The notes under the pieces: model-generated | Databases searched by the model: none | Told to the model about the DNA's origin: nothing | What the model saw: the letters and a program-made list of their open reading frames with translations, nothing else | Assembly: GCA_949300515.1 (NCBI GenBank) | Contig: CASGEP010000003.1 | Coordinates: forward strand, 1 to 64,000 | DNA length: 64,000 nt | Source of the DNA: an uncultured bacterium | Lineage (GTDB): Bacteria; Cyanobacteriota; Vampirovibrionia; Gastranaerophilales; Gastranaerophilaceae | Reading direction: 5' to 3' | Shown here: piece after piece, positions 35,721-45,385 of the stretch | Position numbering within the stretch: position 1 is the first letter of the stretch | How the letters are laid out: each line of letters opens with the position of its first letter | Position numbers and translations under genes: made by a program

Positions 35721-36601
35721 CAGTAATCCAAATTCATTTTTGAAAATTCGACAATCTGGTTTTTACCCTGCTTTTTAGCGGCGTAGAGTGCATGTTCCGC
35801 GTAGCGGATAATTGTATTTGAATCTTCCTGTACATTTTCGAGGAACGGATAGGAAGAAATGCCGCCTGAAATGGTTATCGGGTGGCGCTCGTCCTCATTT
35901 GCGGGAATAAATTCCATTTTCTCAATATCATGTCTGAATCTTTCCGCAAATATAAACGCATTGTCCTCTGATGTATTTGGCAGAATTAAAATAAATTCCT
36001 CATCGCCGTAGCGTGTCAATATATCTTCTTTTCTTATAAGCGACTGCAGCATTTGTGCAATTTTTTTCAAAAGCACATCGCCCCAATCATAACCGTACAT
36101 ATCATTTACGGTCTTAAAGAAGTCAATATCAATCAAAAGACAAGAAAGCGGTGTACCGTACCTTTTTGCCCTTGACATTTCGGCATCCAGCCTGTGGTGC
36201 AGATATTTTCTGTTATAAAGCCCTGTCAGCTCGTCCGTTACGGAGAGTCTTTTCAGGCTTGTTCTATACTTTGCACCCTTTGCCATCGCTGCAATCCTTA
36301 CATTTAATTCTACAGGATTAACAGGACGCGTAATGAAGTCGCAAATATCCGCTCTGACCGTCAAATTGTCGGGAATTTTATCCACAACAAGCAAAACCGA
36401 TGTGTTAAACTTTGTTATTGCACACACTTCGTTTATGCTCTCAATAGGCGCATCCACAACAATAACGGCGGGATTTACGTCTTTATAGTTTCTAACCTCT
36501 GAAAAATTAAGCTCTCTTATCATGTAATCATCTTCTTCGCATCCTTTAATAAGAGCGCTGTACTCGCATTTACCGTTTTGCCCGTAAAAAACAATGTTCA
36601 T
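35720..36601 (-). CDS. GGDEF-domain protein with atypical GDEEF motif
   Basis: 293 residues. Residues 1-110 resemble a receiver-like domain ([27 protein letters not shown]), though the phosphoacceptor environment is weak. Residues 115-290 are a GGDEF domain: [25 protein letters not shown], and the active-site motif GDEEF (199-203) in place of GGDEF. An inhibitory-site RKED (190-193) is at the expected distance. With Gly2 replaced by Asp it may be a weak or inactive diguanylate cyclase acting as a c-di-GMP sensor. It lies between a small exported protein gene and hisF, coupled to the latter. Confidence 0.85.
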   Translation of the reverse strand: MNIVFYGQNGKCEYSALIKGCEEDDYMIRELNFSEVRNYKDVNPAVIVVDAPIESINEVCAITKFNTSVLLVVDKIPDNLTVRADICDFITRPVNPVELNVRIAAMAKGAKYRTSLKRLSVTDELTGLYNRKYLHHRLDAEMSRAKRYGTPLSCLLIDIDFFKTVNDMYGYDWGDVLLKKIAQMLQSLIRKEDILTRYGDEEFILILPNTSEDNAFIFAERFRHDIEKMEFIPANEDERHPITISGGISSYPFLENVQEDSNTIIRYAEHALYAAKKQGKNQIVEFSKMNLDY

Positions 36602-36604
36602 TTC

Positions 36605-36994
36605 CTAATATCCTTTATTTGGTACCTTCATTATAATATCTTTAATTTTATATCTTTGAATTTCAATCTTGCCAGCAGGAGTATATATTATTGCATTTTG
36701 TCTGTCAAGACTCTCGACTCTGCCCATTAACTGCATAATTTTTCTTGAAAAAAAGTATTTCTTGTACAATACGGTATCTCCGAAATACTCGTTGTTAACC
36801 TCACGGCGGAAAGTTAAATCGGAACCGTTATCACGAATTAAAATCAACCCCGCACTCACTGTTTTAATACGCCCGTTTGAAGTCACATCGCTTGCTATTA
36901 CCGTATCCGCAAAAGCTGCTGCAGATGACAAAAAAAGCATTTGACAGACAAAAACGCATATACAAAGGTGCTTGGCAAGGTTAATATTCATCAT
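36605..36994 (-). CDS. Hypothetical exported protein
   Basis: 129 residues with this start, not recognised. A clear signal peptide (residues 1-29, ending SSAAAFA) precedes a beta-rich domain, possibly an SH3-like or PilZ-like small barrel (TPAGKIEIQRYKI near the end). An in-frame ATG at 37039 would add 15 polar residues before the signal peptide; I reject it because TGATATACT on this strand lies 7 nt before 36994, giving a leaderless start. It is 3 nt upstream of the GGDEF gene. Confidence 0.65.
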   Translation of the reverse strand: MMNINLAKHLCICVFVCQMLFLSSAAAFADTVIASDVTSNGRIKTVSAGLILIRDNGSDLTFRREVNNEYFGDTVLYKKYFFSRKIMQLMGRVESLDRQNAIIYTPAGKIEIQRYKIKDIIMKVPNKGY

Positions 36995-37001
36995 AGGATA
37001 C

Positions 37002-37010
37002 AGTATATCA
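37002..37010 (-). promoter_or_regulatory. Extended -10 of the exported-protein/GGDEF/hisF operon
   Basis: On the minus strand TGATATACT is a full extended -10, 7 nt before the ATG at 36994. No Shine-Dalgarno lies between. Confidence 0.6.
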
Positions 37011-37106
37011 TGGTTTTTAATTGTTTTGTTTTTTTTCATATGAATATACTATGTGTTTTTGTAGAATATTGGCTAAAATATTATTGTAGAGTGATGGAGA
37101 GTTAGT

Positions 37107-38279
37107 TTGCCCCTTCCCTTAAAAAAACAGCAATACAGAGAGGATTATACTCGCGGTACGGTAAAAATGTACCCCGGACGTCCTGCGGCGCCAAAAAAGC
37201 CAAAGAAAAAGAAAAAAAATATCTTCATAGCTTTTATCAGGTTTTTATTTCTCAGTATGTTTTTAAGCGCATTTTCGTTCTATGCAGCCCCGAGCCTCTG
37301 GAGCGACTATTTTGAACCCATAATTTTAAACAGACACTTAAACAGACACTATAACCCCGACATCAAACCCTATGTTTCGCCCCATCTGAACTATTTACAC
37401 AATTCGGAGCTTTTCGGGCAGCATTTAATTGTGGGGGCACAAAAAGACTCGCATACAATTATCCCGATGATTACATCCGGAGAGTTAACACCTATTAAAA
37501 CAGAACTTGAAGCGCTGTTCGCAAAATATCCCAAAATGCACCCCTCGCTCTATGTCTGGGAATATTCAAGCGCAAATGAAATAGCAATGAATGCGGATGA
37601 AAGTTTTCCCGCCGCAAGCATTATAAAATTACCCATACTTTTTGAACTTTTCAGAAAAATTGACCGCAGCGCACAGGATGGCACAAATTTGACAAGCTTA
37701 TCCAAAAAACTGCTCTACGATTTTAAAAATCAAACATCAGGCTCAGGAGATTTACAATTCAGCGAGCTTAACAAATACTACAGTGTTGACTACCTTGCAA
37801 AAATAATGATTACGCACTCTGATAACTCCGCAACCAACATGCTGATAGAAGAAGCAGGCGGAATGGGTGCGATAAATTCTTCCATGCGTGCACTCGGGCT
37901 GGATAAAATAAAGCTTGAAAACAGGCTTCCCGACCTTGAAGGCACAAACAAAATAAGCGCGAAGCAAATAGCAACCCTGCTCTACAACATTGATAACCCG
38001 AATTTCTTAAGCGACAAGAGCAAAATCATTATTAAAGAATACATGGCAAATGTACAAAACAGAAGGCTGCTGCAGGCAGGACTGCCACAGGAGGCAATAT
38101 TAATCCATAAAACCGGAGATATCGGAACAATGCTTGGCGATGCAGGAATTGTTTACGCTCAAAACGGCAGAAAATATATTGTTGTAATGCTTGTAAAACG
38201 ACCTTTCAACGACTACAGCGCAAGAGATATGATTCAGGAAGCCTCAAGAATTATCTACAACGGAATTCTTAAACTATAG
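37107..38279 (+). CDS. Membrane-anchored serine hydrolase of the class A beta-lactamase fold
   Basis: 390 residues. A basic N-terminus (KPKKKKKN, 31-38) and one membrane helix (39-61) anchor a periplasmic domain that keeps all active-site boxes: SIIK (S171, K174), SDN (238-240) and KTG (335-337). The Omega-loop glutamate needed for lactam deacylation is not obvious (LEGTNKIS), so a peptidoglycan or peptide hydrolase is more likely than resistance. The start is a TTG; GGAG lies 8 nt before it and the nearby ATG runs straight into a stop. Confidence 0.88.
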   Translation: MPLPLKKQQYREDYTRGTVKMYPGRPAAPKKPKKKKKNIFIAFIRFLFLSMFLSAFSFYAAPSLWSDYFEPIILNRHLNRHYNPDIKPYVSPHLNYLHNSELFGQHLIVGAQKDSHTIIPMITSGELTPIKTELEALFAKYPKMHPSLYVWEYSSANEIAMNADESFPAASIIKLPILFELFRKIDRSAQDGTNLTSLSKKLLYDFKNQTSGSGDLQFSELNKYYSVDYLAKIMITHSDNSATNMLIEEAGGMGAINSSMRALGLDKIKLENRLPDLEGTNKISAKQIATLLYNIDNPNFLSDKSKIIIKEYMANVQNRRLLQAGLPQEAILIHKTGDIGTMLGDAGIVYAQNGRKYIVVMLVKRPFNDYSARDMIQEASRIIYNGILKL

Positions 38280-38951
38280 AGTAAGATATACAATCTCTCT
38301 TGCTTTTACGTTTACGGATGGATCGGGTTTCATATCCGAAATACTGTTCAGGGATTCACAAAAGTAAGCTGTGCCATCCACAATTAAAGGCGATTTTATT
38401 GAATAGTTCGCAACATCATCAACAAAACAAGCATTTCCGCCGATGTGCTGCAGGTTAGTAAATTCTTTTACATTTTGCGCATGCAGGCTTCCGCCGACAG
38501 ATTCCAGAGCACCGGAGCTTTTTAACTCTCTCTTGCTGCTCAGCAGACAGCTGCCTTTAATGTGCTTTACTTTTTCAAAAATCATATTCTCGTCAATCCC
38601 GAGTTCGCCAAAACTTATACCGCCGAAGGCATTTTGGCTGTTGTAGTCACCGTTAATGGTAATAAAACCGTTCTTGTCGGTTTTGATGTCATAACCAAGA
38701 CCATGCAAAATCCCGCTGACATCTTTCTTTTTTACGATTGGCCGCAAAGAATATTTAAGGGCGTCCATAAGTACACTTTTTTCTGATTTAACCGTGTCCC
38801 TGCCGCAAAAAGTTAACATATCGCATTGAGCAGCCGAATTGCCCGTAAAAACCGGAGCAGCGAAATTATAGTTACGATTTTGGGCACAGTTACTACGCAT
38901 TTGTGCATTAGATTTTACACGGGTAGCAGTATTTATACCGGAAATCTTCAT
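38274..38951 (-). CDS. Hypothetical protein
   Basis: 225 residues, not recognised. The N-terminal 60 residues are Asn/Ala/Gln-rich and look disordered (PVFTGNSAAQ); the remainder has short regular beta units (SVGGSLHAQNVKEFTNLQ, HIGGNACFVDDVANYSI) that suggest a small right-handed or leucine-rich-like solenoid. No signal peptide or membrane helix. A strong Shine-Dalgarno (AAAGGAG) precedes the ATG. Ends 6 nt inside the convergent hydrolase gene. Confidence 0.7.
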   Translation of the reverse strand: MKISGINTATRVKSNAQMRSNCAQNRNYNFAAPVFTGNSAAQCDMLTFCGRDTVKSEKSVLMDALKYSLRPIVKKKDVSGILHGLGYDIKTDKNGFITINGDYNSQNAFGGISFGELGIDENMIFEKVKHIKGSCLLSSKRELKSSGALESVGGSLHAQNVKEFTNLQHIGGNACFVDDVANYSIKSPLIVDGTAYFCESLNSISDMKPDPSVNVKAREIVYLTL

Positions 38952-39012
38952 TTCTTCTCCTTTGGTTGTGTATCATTATAATGCACAAAAAAATTATTTT
39001 TTGCTATCAAAT

Positions 39013-40791
39013 TTAATGAATTTTTGGTAAATTCCTCAATTTTATATGCAACTCTCTGAGCTGTGCCTCTGAAACATCGGACGGAGCCTGTGTCATAACG
39101 CATTTTGCCTGAGCGTTCTTAGGAAATGCAATTACATCTCTGATAGAATTAGCTCTGACCAAAAGCGCAACAAGCCTGTCTAAGCCAAGCGCAATACCGC
39201 CGTGAGGAGGGGTGCCATACTTAAACGCATTAATCATAAATTCAAACTTATTTTTTATCTCCTCATCACTCAGACCGAGTGCCTTAAATGCTTTTTCCTG
39301 AATGCCGGGATCATGAATTCTTATAGAACCGCCGCCAAGTTCATTGCCGTTATACACAACATCATATGCAATAGACTTTACATGCGCCTTATCCGTTTCA
39401 AGCTTGTCTATATCCTCGTAAGCAGGCATGGTGAAAGGATGGTGAACACTCACATATCTGTCCTCTTCCTCGGAGTATTCAAACAGAGGAAAATCAACCA
39501 CCCAGAGCAAATCATGCTGTGATTTATCAATAAGTCCCAGCCTGTCGCCAAAGTAGAGTCTGAATCTGCCCAAAACATCAAAAACAACCTTGTGAGTGTC
39601 AGCGACAAAGAAAACAATATCTCCCTTTTGAGCATCTGCGCGCTTTTGAATTTCGTCAATTTGTTCCTGAGTTAAAAACTTAAACACGGGCGATTTTACA
39701 CTTCCGTCCTCTAAATAGGTAATCCAGGCAAGACCCTTTGCACCGAATGAAATTGCAAGATTTCTTACATCATCCATTTCTTTTCTTGAATAGCCTGCAA
39801 TACCCGGAATTTTTATTGCGCGAACCGTACCACCCTTTTCAACTACAGACTTAAAAGCCTCAAAAGTTGATGCCGCCATAATGTCCGAAACATCAAATAA
39901 TTCAAGTCCAAAACGCGTATCAGGCTTATCGGAGCCGTATCTTTCCATCGCTTCCTTCCACGTAAGCCTTTTAAAAGGCGCCTTGACGTCAACGCCCGCT
40001 GCCCTAAATGCATCAACAACAAGCCCTTCAGCCATATTGATAACATCGTCCTGTTTTACAAAACTCATTTCAATATCAACCTGAGTAAACTCAGGCTGCC
40101 TATCCGCACGCAAGTCCTCATCTCTGAAACAGCGCGCAATTTGATAATATTTTTCAATTCCGCCTACCATAAGAAGCTGTTTAAAAATCTGCGGCGATTG
40201 CGGAAGTGCATAAAATTTACCGTCATGAACCCTGCTCGGTACAAGGTAATCGCGTGCACCCTCGGGCGTTGCCTTTGTCAGATTCGGAGTTTCAATTTCA
40301 AGGAAATCATTGTTGTTAAGATAATTTCTTATTGCAGTTACGATTTTATGCCTTAGGGTAAGGTTTGAAAGCATTTTTTCACGTCTTATGTCAAGGTAGC
40401 GGTATTTTAGTCTTACCTCCTCTGAAACGCCCTCGTCATCAAGCACGAAAGGAAGTGCAATTGCTCTTGATAAAATTTCTATACTGCTCGGATACATTTC
40501 AATTGTACCTGTTTTCAGTTTTTCATTTATTGTATCATCGGGTCGTTTTGAAATTGTTCCCGTTACCTGAATTACAAACTCGCTCCTTAACTCTTGAAAT
40601 TTTTCATACACCTGAGGATTAACTTTGGGGTCGGCAACTACTTGAAAAAGTCCGCTTCTGTCGCGCACTTCAACAAAAATAATTCCGCCAAGATCGCGCA
40701 CTGTAGAAACCCAGCCCGCAAGGGTGCATTCTTTTCCGATATATTCTTCATTTACCTGTGTGCAATTTTGTTTTTTGTAAGACAATTCCAT
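39013..40791 (-). CDS. aspS: Aspartyl-tRNA synthetase
   Basis: 592 residues, bacterial-type class IIb enzyme: OB-fold anticodon domain (1-110), catalytic core with motif 2 (ARCFRDEDLRADRQPEFTQ) and motif 3 (GIALGLDRL), and the inserted GAD domain (about 285-420). Whether it is discriminating (Asp only) or also charges tRNA-Asn cannot be settled here. AGAGGA precedes the ATG. It is monocistronic by appearance and divergent from metK. Confidence 0.96.
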   Translation of the reverse strand: MELSYKKQNCTQVNEEYIGKECTLAGWVSTVRDLGGIIFVEVRDRSGLFQVVADPKVNPQVYEKFQELRSEFVIQVTGTISKRPDDTINEKLKTGTIEMYPSSIEILSRAIALPFVLDDEGVSEEVRLKYRYLDIRREKMLSNLTLRHKIVTAIRNYLNNNDFLEIETPNLTKATPEGARDYLVPSRVHDGKFYALPQSPQIFKQLLMVGGIEKYYQIARCFRDEDLRADRQPEFTQVDIEMSFVKQDDVINMAEGLVVDAFRAAGVDVKAPFKRLTWKEAMERYGSDKPDTRFGLELFDVSDIMAASTFEAFKSVVEKGGTVRAIKIPGIAGYSRKEMDDVRNLAISFGAKGLAWITYLEDGSVKSPVFKFLTQEQIDEIQKRADAQKGDIVFFVADTHKVVFDVLGRFRLYFGDRLGLIDKSQHDLLWVVDFPLFEYSEEEDRYVSVHHPFTMPAYEDIDKLETDKAHVKSIAYDVVYNGNELGGGSIRIHDPGIQEKAFKALGLSDEEIKNKFEFMINAFKYGTPPHGGIALGLDRLVALLVRANSIRDVIAFPKNAQAKCVMTQAPSDVSEAQLRELHIKLRNLPKIH

Positions 40792-40907
40792 GCTTTTAAT
40801 CCTCTTAAATTCTCTTTTATAACGTAATTATAAAATAAAAATATTATTTGACCATGATTTTTTTTAAGCTAAACTGGTATTGTTACATATAATTGGAGCG
40901 AGTATTA

Positions 40908-42173
40908 ATGGCATTAAAAAATTTCTTATTCACATCAGAATCCGTTACCGAAGGTCACCCCGATAAAGTTTGCGACCAGATTTCTGATGCTATTTTGGAC
41001 GAATTTTTAACAAAAGACCCGAAATCAAGAGTAGCGGCGGAAACAACCGTTACAACGGGCATGGCGCTTGTTTGCGGCGAAATTACATCCAACTGCTATG
41101 TTGATATCCCGTCAGTTGTCAGAAACACTATTAAGTCAATCGGCTATAACGGTGAAGAAGGCGGCGGATTTGACTATAAAACCTGCGCTGTTTTAACAAG
41201 TATTGACGAACAGTCAAGCGACATTGCAGGCGGAGTTAATAAAGCGTTGGAGTCAAGAAATGACAATGCCGACACTTCAAAAGACGAAACTCTTGACATA
41301 GGCGCGGGAGATCAGGGCATTATGTTCGGATATGCCTGCAATGAAACGCCGGAACTTATGCCTCTGCCCATTTCTCTAGCGCACAGACTGGCTTTGCAGC
41401 TCTCAAAAGTAAGAAAAAATAAAACCGTAAACTATTTAAGACCCGACGGAAAGTCACAGGTAACGGTTGAATATATTGACGGCAAACCCGCAAGAATAGA
41501 CACAATAGTTATTTCAACACAACATGACCCCCAGATAAACGGAATTGTTGACAATCAAAAAATACAGGCGCAAATTCGCGAAGATATGATTAAATACGTT
41601 ATTGAACCGGTATTTGCAAACGATGCAATTAAACCCGACTCAACAACAAAATATTTAATCAACCCCTCGGGAAGGTTTGTAATCGGCGGTCCGCAAGGAG
41701 ATGCAGGCTTAACGGGAAGAAAAATTATTGTAGATACATACGGCGGCTATGCGCGTCACGGCGGCGGCGCATTCTCGGGCAAAGACCCCACAAAAGTTGA
41801 CCGCTCGGCTGCTTATGCTGCTCGCTGGGTAGCAAAAAATATTGTTGCGGCAGGACTGGCGGACAAGTGCGAAGTAGAGCTTGCATACGCTATCGGCGTA
41901 AGCCACCCCGTTTCAATACTTGTCGATACTTTTGATACTGGCAAAATTAATGACGAATGCCTTGCAGAGCTTGTTAAAAAGAATTTCGACTTAAGACCCG
42001 CGGCAATCATTAAACAATTTGATTTAAGAAATCTGCCCGCGAAAAATGGCGGCAAATTCTATCAAAAACTTGCCGCATACGGACACATCGGAAGAACAGA
42101 CTTTGATGTACCCTGGGAAGATACATCTGTTGCAGCTAAATTAAAAGAACAGGCGCTTGCTTGCGCAAAATAG
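40908..42173 (+). CDS. metK: S-adenosylmethionine synthase
   Basis: 421 residues, making SAM from methionine and [67 protein letters not shown] and [19 protein letters not shown] are the diagnostic motifs. The start at 40908 follows GGAGCGA; an in-frame TTG at 40893 is too early. A -10 (TATAAT) lies just upstream. Supplies SAM for spermidine and queuosine synthesis encoded elsewhere in the window. Confidence 0.97.
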   Translation: MALKNFLFTSESVTEGHPDKVCDQISDAILDEFLTKDPKSRVAAETTVTTGMALVCGEITSNCYVDIPSVVRNTIKSIGYNGEEGGGFDYKTCAVLTSIDEQSSDIAGGVNKALESRNDNADTSKDETLDIGAGDQGIMFGYACNETPELMPLPISLAHRLALQLSKVRKNKTVNYLRPDGKSQVTVEYIDGKPARIDTIVISTQHDPQINGIVDNQKIQAQIREDMIKYVIEPVFANDAIKPDSTTKYLINPSGRFVIGGPQGDAGLTGRKIIVDTYGGYARHGGGAFSGKDPTKVDRSAAYAARWVAKNIVAAGLADKCEVELAYAIGVSHPVSILVDTFDTGKINDECLAELVKKNFDLRPAAIIKQFDLRNLPAKNGGKFYQKLAAYGHIGRTDFDVPWEDTSVAAKLKEQALACAK

Positions 42174-42188
42174 AATTACACTTAATCC

Positions 42189-42215
42189 GGCGGCGCGTAT
42201 TGTGCCGCCTTTTTT
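42189..42215 (+). terminator. Rho-independent terminator after metK
   Basis: GGCGGC (42189-42194) and GCCGCC (42204-42209) followed by TTTTTT. It lies only 7 nt before the next start codon at 42222, so the next gene either depends on readthrough or has its promoter within metK. Confidence 0.85.
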
Positions 42216-42221
42216 AATACA

Positions 42222-42734
42222 ATGAATAACGACGCTACGGTAATTTCCGATATTATAAACAAAGGCATTTTTGACACCAAAAAGGCGCAAACGGCTTTTA
42301 AATTCTCGACAATATTTTCTTTTTGGAGTCAAATCGCCGGAAAAAAGTTCAGCAGTTCATCAAAACCCTACAAAATAAAAGGGGGCAAGATGTATGTGTG
42401 CTGCGAAAATTCTTATGTTGTGCAGGAACTCATTATGTACAAAAAAATGCTCCTTGCTAAAATTAAGCCCTACAGCGAACCTCTGGGGGTAGATGTCGAG
42501 GATATAATTTTTGAATATAAAAACTGGCAAAAAGTAAACAGCACACCGCTATCCGACGATTATCCGAATTTCTACAGCGAAAAAGTCTTAAATGAAACCC
42601 AAATACATAAAGAAGATTTCAGCGAACTGTTTTCAAACATAGATAAGAGCAAATACTTAAACAGCGAACAAAAAGAAAAATTTAAAAACAACATACTGAA
42701 ATTACAAAAAGCCAAAAAACTGAGAGAAATGTAA
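42222..42734 (+). CDS. DUF721/DciA-like protein
   Basis: 170 residues. The N-terminal half (FSTIFSFWSQIAGKKFSSSSKPYKIKGGKMYVCC...VVQELIMYKKML, about 27-90) matches the DUF721 fold of DciA, the helicase loader found in most bacteria lacking DnaC/DnaI. The C-terminal half is charged and probably flexible. No Shine-Dalgarno: the ATG is only 7 nt beyond a terminator T-tract. Assignment is by motif only. Confidence 0.72.
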   Translation: MNNDATVISDIINKGIFDTKKAQTAFKFSTIFSFWSQIAGKKFSSSSKPYKIKGGKMYVCCENSYVVQELIMYKKMLLAKIKPYSEPLGVDVEDIIFEYKNWQKVNSTPLSDDYPNFYSEKVLNETQIHKEDFSELFSNIDKSKYLNSEQKEKFKNNILKLQKAKKLREM

Positions 42735-42795
42735 ATTTCTTGTAATAAAACAAAAAAGCATATAAAATATTCTTGTATAGTGATTGTAGGTTTAT

Positions 42796-43065
42796 ATGAG
42801 CGATAAAGAGCAAAAAGTTGTTTCAATAGGTTCCAAGGCAAAAAAACACACAGAAACCAAAGAACAAACGCCAAAAGTTGAACTTGAGTACTGCAGCTTC
42901 TGCGGCAGGCCAAACACCATGGTGCCAAAACTTGTAAAAGGACCTGGGGTCAATATATGCTCCGAGTGCACGCTTATTGCGGTGCAATACCTCATACTGC
43001 AGGACGGCGCACTATCCGCCGAAGCTCAGAGAATAATTGATATGCTCTGGGGCACAAAAAAATGA
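42796..43065 (+). CDS. Free-standing ClpX-type C4 zinc finger
   Basis: 89 residues. A basic, disordered 27-residue lead is followed by YCSFCGRPNTMVPKLVKGPG...ICSECTLIA, with C33, C36, C55 and C58 at exactly the spacing of the ClpX N-terminal zinc-binding domain (CxxC-x18-CxxC). The AAA+ ATPase that normally follows is absent; instead the stop overlaps the ATG of a 543-residue unknown by 4 nt. A lone ClpX-like finger could bind ClpX adaptors or substrates, or dimerise with its partner; this is inference. GTAGG precedes the ATG. Confidence 0.85.
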   Translation: MSDKEQKVVSIGSKAKKHTETKEQTPKVELEYCSFCGRPNTMVPKLVKGPGVNICSECTLIAVQYLILQDGALSAEAQRIIDMLWGTKK

Positions 43066-44693
43066 CAGCCTCAAACAAAATTCAAATCAGAGCACAGGTT
43101 TTGCAGGCAATATTAAAATTCAAGAGTTCCAAAATTCCAAGCGATACAGAGGTTGAAGAGTGCATAAAATCAATTCGCAAAATTGAGGACAGGAATTTTG
43201 TTGTGAGTCTGCTCTTAAAGGAAATCAGCGGCACAAATGAAATTTATGACAACATATTAACTCTTTTGCTTTTTAATATTTCAAGCCCCAAATTACTTTT
43301 TGAAAGCATTTTTCCGATACTTAAAGATAACAGCATTAATGATTCAAAGAAACTTTATCTGATTAATATTTTAAGGGAGCAGGGGCAAAAAGTTGACTAC
43401 GGCTTTATACAGTCCCATATGAAAAATCCCGACGAGATTATTGACAGGGAAACAAAAAAATTTCTGGACGAGGCAAAAATAAGTCCCGAAACTAAAATTG
43501 ACTTTTACGACTTTTATTTTACCGTTAACCAAAACGACAGAGAAATGCTTATAAATTCAATTATAAGCGACTACAGCGGCGACGGGCTGGCAAATATTCT
43601 TGCCCCTTTTGCATACTTTTACCCTGAAATTTCAATAGATGAAAAAATCATACAGGCGCTTTTTGATACAAAGTCGTACTTTGCACTGGAACCGCTAAAC
43701 TGGTGCGCGACCAACTGCAAAGACAAAGAGCTGGCACATTTTGCGCAGAAAATGTATAAAAAATTGTCGCTTTTAGGCTTTAACACAAATATAGACAAAA
43801 AAGAAATATACTCGGAACTCCTGAAAAAATCAACACCGCTTGGCTACTGGTTTTCCTGTGCGGATGGCAACTCAAATGTTTCCTGTGTGTTTGCAAGAAA
43901 AAAAGATAAAGGCGGGGTTCAAACATTTTTCACCGTGTTTAACCTCCAAAACGGCCCTTTAAGCACCTTCGGATTTGATGAAATAAGCGCAAAAGACTTT
44001 GCCATTGTCCTTCTGAGGTTTTTTAAATCCTCACTCAGCGCAAAACTCCCGCCCGATGAAGGCAAACTCATCTTTGATACACTGAGTTCAAGAGGGTGGA
44101 AAAACAACACAAAAATACCCTACGAGTTTATCTGCTGGCGCGAAATTACATACGACACAAAAGCAAGAGAGATAAGCTTTTGCGATTTATTAAAAGAAAA
44201 CCTCAAGGCAGAAACAAAGTCTGAAAAACCGATAGAAAAAATTATAAAATCGCAGCTTTTTTCAAGCTGGTACTACAACTGCAGTGATATTGAACCATTA
44301 AACGAACTTGCTCAAAAAATAGAAAACGAAAATATTGTTGATATTAAACAGATTGAAGAATGCCTTGCCTCAATAGCGCAAAAACTGCTGCAGGATGAAG
44401 TTTTTTCAAGCAGTTTTAAAGAAAAATTGTATTATCAGTGTTTCATATTAAAAAGGGTAAATATGGAAAATACCGCAAATACCCTCTATGGTGCGGCTTT
44501 AGATTATGAACTTCTTTTAAATTTGCTTTTGCACATACTAAAGAGAAGTCTTTATGCTCATTTTGCACAAAAAATTCCCGAAAACAACAAAAATGAAACA
44601 GTCTTTACAAAAAGATGGTCCGAAACATGCTCATACGAATTTGCAAAGAAAATCACGAAAATTTTAGAAAAGAAATGGTCGCAATGGATATAA
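43062..44693 (+). CDS. Hypothetical helical protein, 543 residues
   Basis: Not recognised. Residues 1-250 are paired helices resembling HEAT/ARM repeats (KIQIRAQVLQAILKFKSSKI, FVVSLLLKEISGTNEIYDNI), followed by a mixed region (250-370, with WFSCADGNSNVSCVFARKK) and more helices. No signal peptide, membrane segment or catalytic motif. It is translated by ATGA overlap with the zinc-finger gene, so the two are very likely partners. Its 3' end overlaps ruvX. Confidence 0.7.
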   Translation: MTASNKIQIRAQVLQAILKFKSSKIPSDTEVEECIKSIRKIEDRNFVVSLLLKEISGTNEIYDNILTLLLFNISSPKLLFESIFPILKDNSINDSKKLYLINILREQGQKVDYGFIQSHMKNPDEIIDRETKKFLDEAKISPETKIDFYDFYFTVNQNDREMLINSIISDYSGDGLANILAPFAYFYPEISIDEKIIQALFDTKSYFALEPLNWCATNCKDKELAHFAQKMYKKLSLLGFNTNIDKKEIYSELLKKSTPLGYWFSCADGNSNVSCVFARKKDKGGVQTFFTVFNLQNGPLSTFGFDEISAKDFAIVLLRFFKSSLSAKLPPDEGKLIFDTLSSRGWKNNTKIPYEFICWREITYDTKAREISFCDLLKENLKAETKSEKPIEKIIKSQLFSSWYYNCSDIEPLNELAQKIENENIVDIKQIEECLASIAQKLLQDEVFSSSFKEKLYYQCFILKRVNMENTANTLYGAALDYELLLNLLLHILKRSLYAHFAQKIPENNKNETVFTKRWSETCSYEFAKKITKILEKKWSQWI

Positions 44694-45112
44694 AAGGAAG
44701 AATTGTAGCACTTGACATAGGTACAAAAAGAATAGGTGTTGCCGTGTGCGACCCTATGCACATTGTAGCTTCCCCTGAAGCTTTAATTGAAAGAAAAAGC
44801 ACAAAGGGGGGTGATAAAATGGCTCTTGATGAAATTGAAAAAATATGTGAAAAATACAATACAAATACGATTTTAATAGGTGTGCCGTATAACATGGACG
44901 GTACTCAAGGAGCACAGGCAAAAAATTGCATAGATTTTATTAAGCCGCTTGATGGAAAATACAAAATTTTATATCATGATGAAAGGCTCACTTCTTTTGA
45001 GGCTGAAGAAATATTAAAAAAAGAAGGAAAAAAATACACAAAAAACAAAGGGCTGGTTGACATTAAAAGCGCATGCCTGATTTTACAAGACTACATAAAT
45101 AAAAAGGGATAA
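44684..45112 (+). CDS. ruvX: Putative pre-16S rRNA nuclease / RuvX (YqgF)
   Basis: 142 residues, RNase H fold. RIVALDIGTKRIGVAVCDP (5-23) holds the first catalytic Asp, then ILIGVPYNMDGTQG, YHDERLTSFEAEEIL and the final VDIKSACLILQDYI. Family members process the 5' end of 16S rRNA; some were described as Holliday junction resolvases. Longer in-frame starts exist at 44615 and 44675; 44684 gives the usual family N-terminus, overlapping the previous stop by 10 nt. Confidence 0.9.
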   Translation: MDIKGRIVALDIGTKRIGVAVCDPMHIVASPEALIERKSTKGGDKMALDEIEKICEKYNTNTILIGVPYNMDGTQGAQAKNCIDFIKPLDGKYKILYHDERLTSFEAEEILKKEGKKYTKNKGLVDIKSACLILQDYINKKG

Positions 45113-45114
45113 AT

Positions 45115-45384
45115 ATGAAAGACAATGATTTTGAAATAATTAAAACAATCGGCGAAGAAGGCGAAGAAATAGAACTGAAACTCCTTGATATCGTAAATGT
45201 TAACAATGTTGATTACGCGCTTCTCCTGCCCGTCGAATCAGACATTGATAACGAAGAAGAATGCGAAGTTGTCCTTATGCGCCTGAAACAGGATAACTCG
45301 GACTATGTCTTTGAAACAATAGAAGACGAGGACGAGTTTGAGCTTGTATCTCAAGCCATCATTGAAGAAGAATCCGACGATTAA
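45115..45384 (+). CDS. DUF1292 protein
   Basis: 89 residues, highly acidic. IIKTIGEEGEEIELKLLDIV (9-28), NNVDYALLLPVE and the C-terminal FETIEDEDEFELVSQAIIEE match DUF1292, a small family often encoded right after ruvX. Function unknown. It starts 2 nt after ruvX and ends 1 nt before the convergent activase-like gene. Confidence 0.88.
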   Translation: MKDNDFEIIKTIGEEGEEIELKLLDIVNVNNVDYALLLPVESDIDNEEECEVVLMRLKQDNSDYVFETIEDEDEFELVSQAIIEEESDD

Positions 45385-45385
45385 A

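Noticed and set aside
37107-38279. True class A beta-lactamase (resistance gene)
   Set aside because: SxxK, SDN and KTG are present but the deacylating Glu context is not; the membrane anchor and lineage-like composition fit a cell-wall hydrolase.
42796-43065. Truncated clpX pseudogene
   Set aside because: The frame ends cleanly, is coupled by ATGA to the next gene, and no ATPase remnants follow in any frame.
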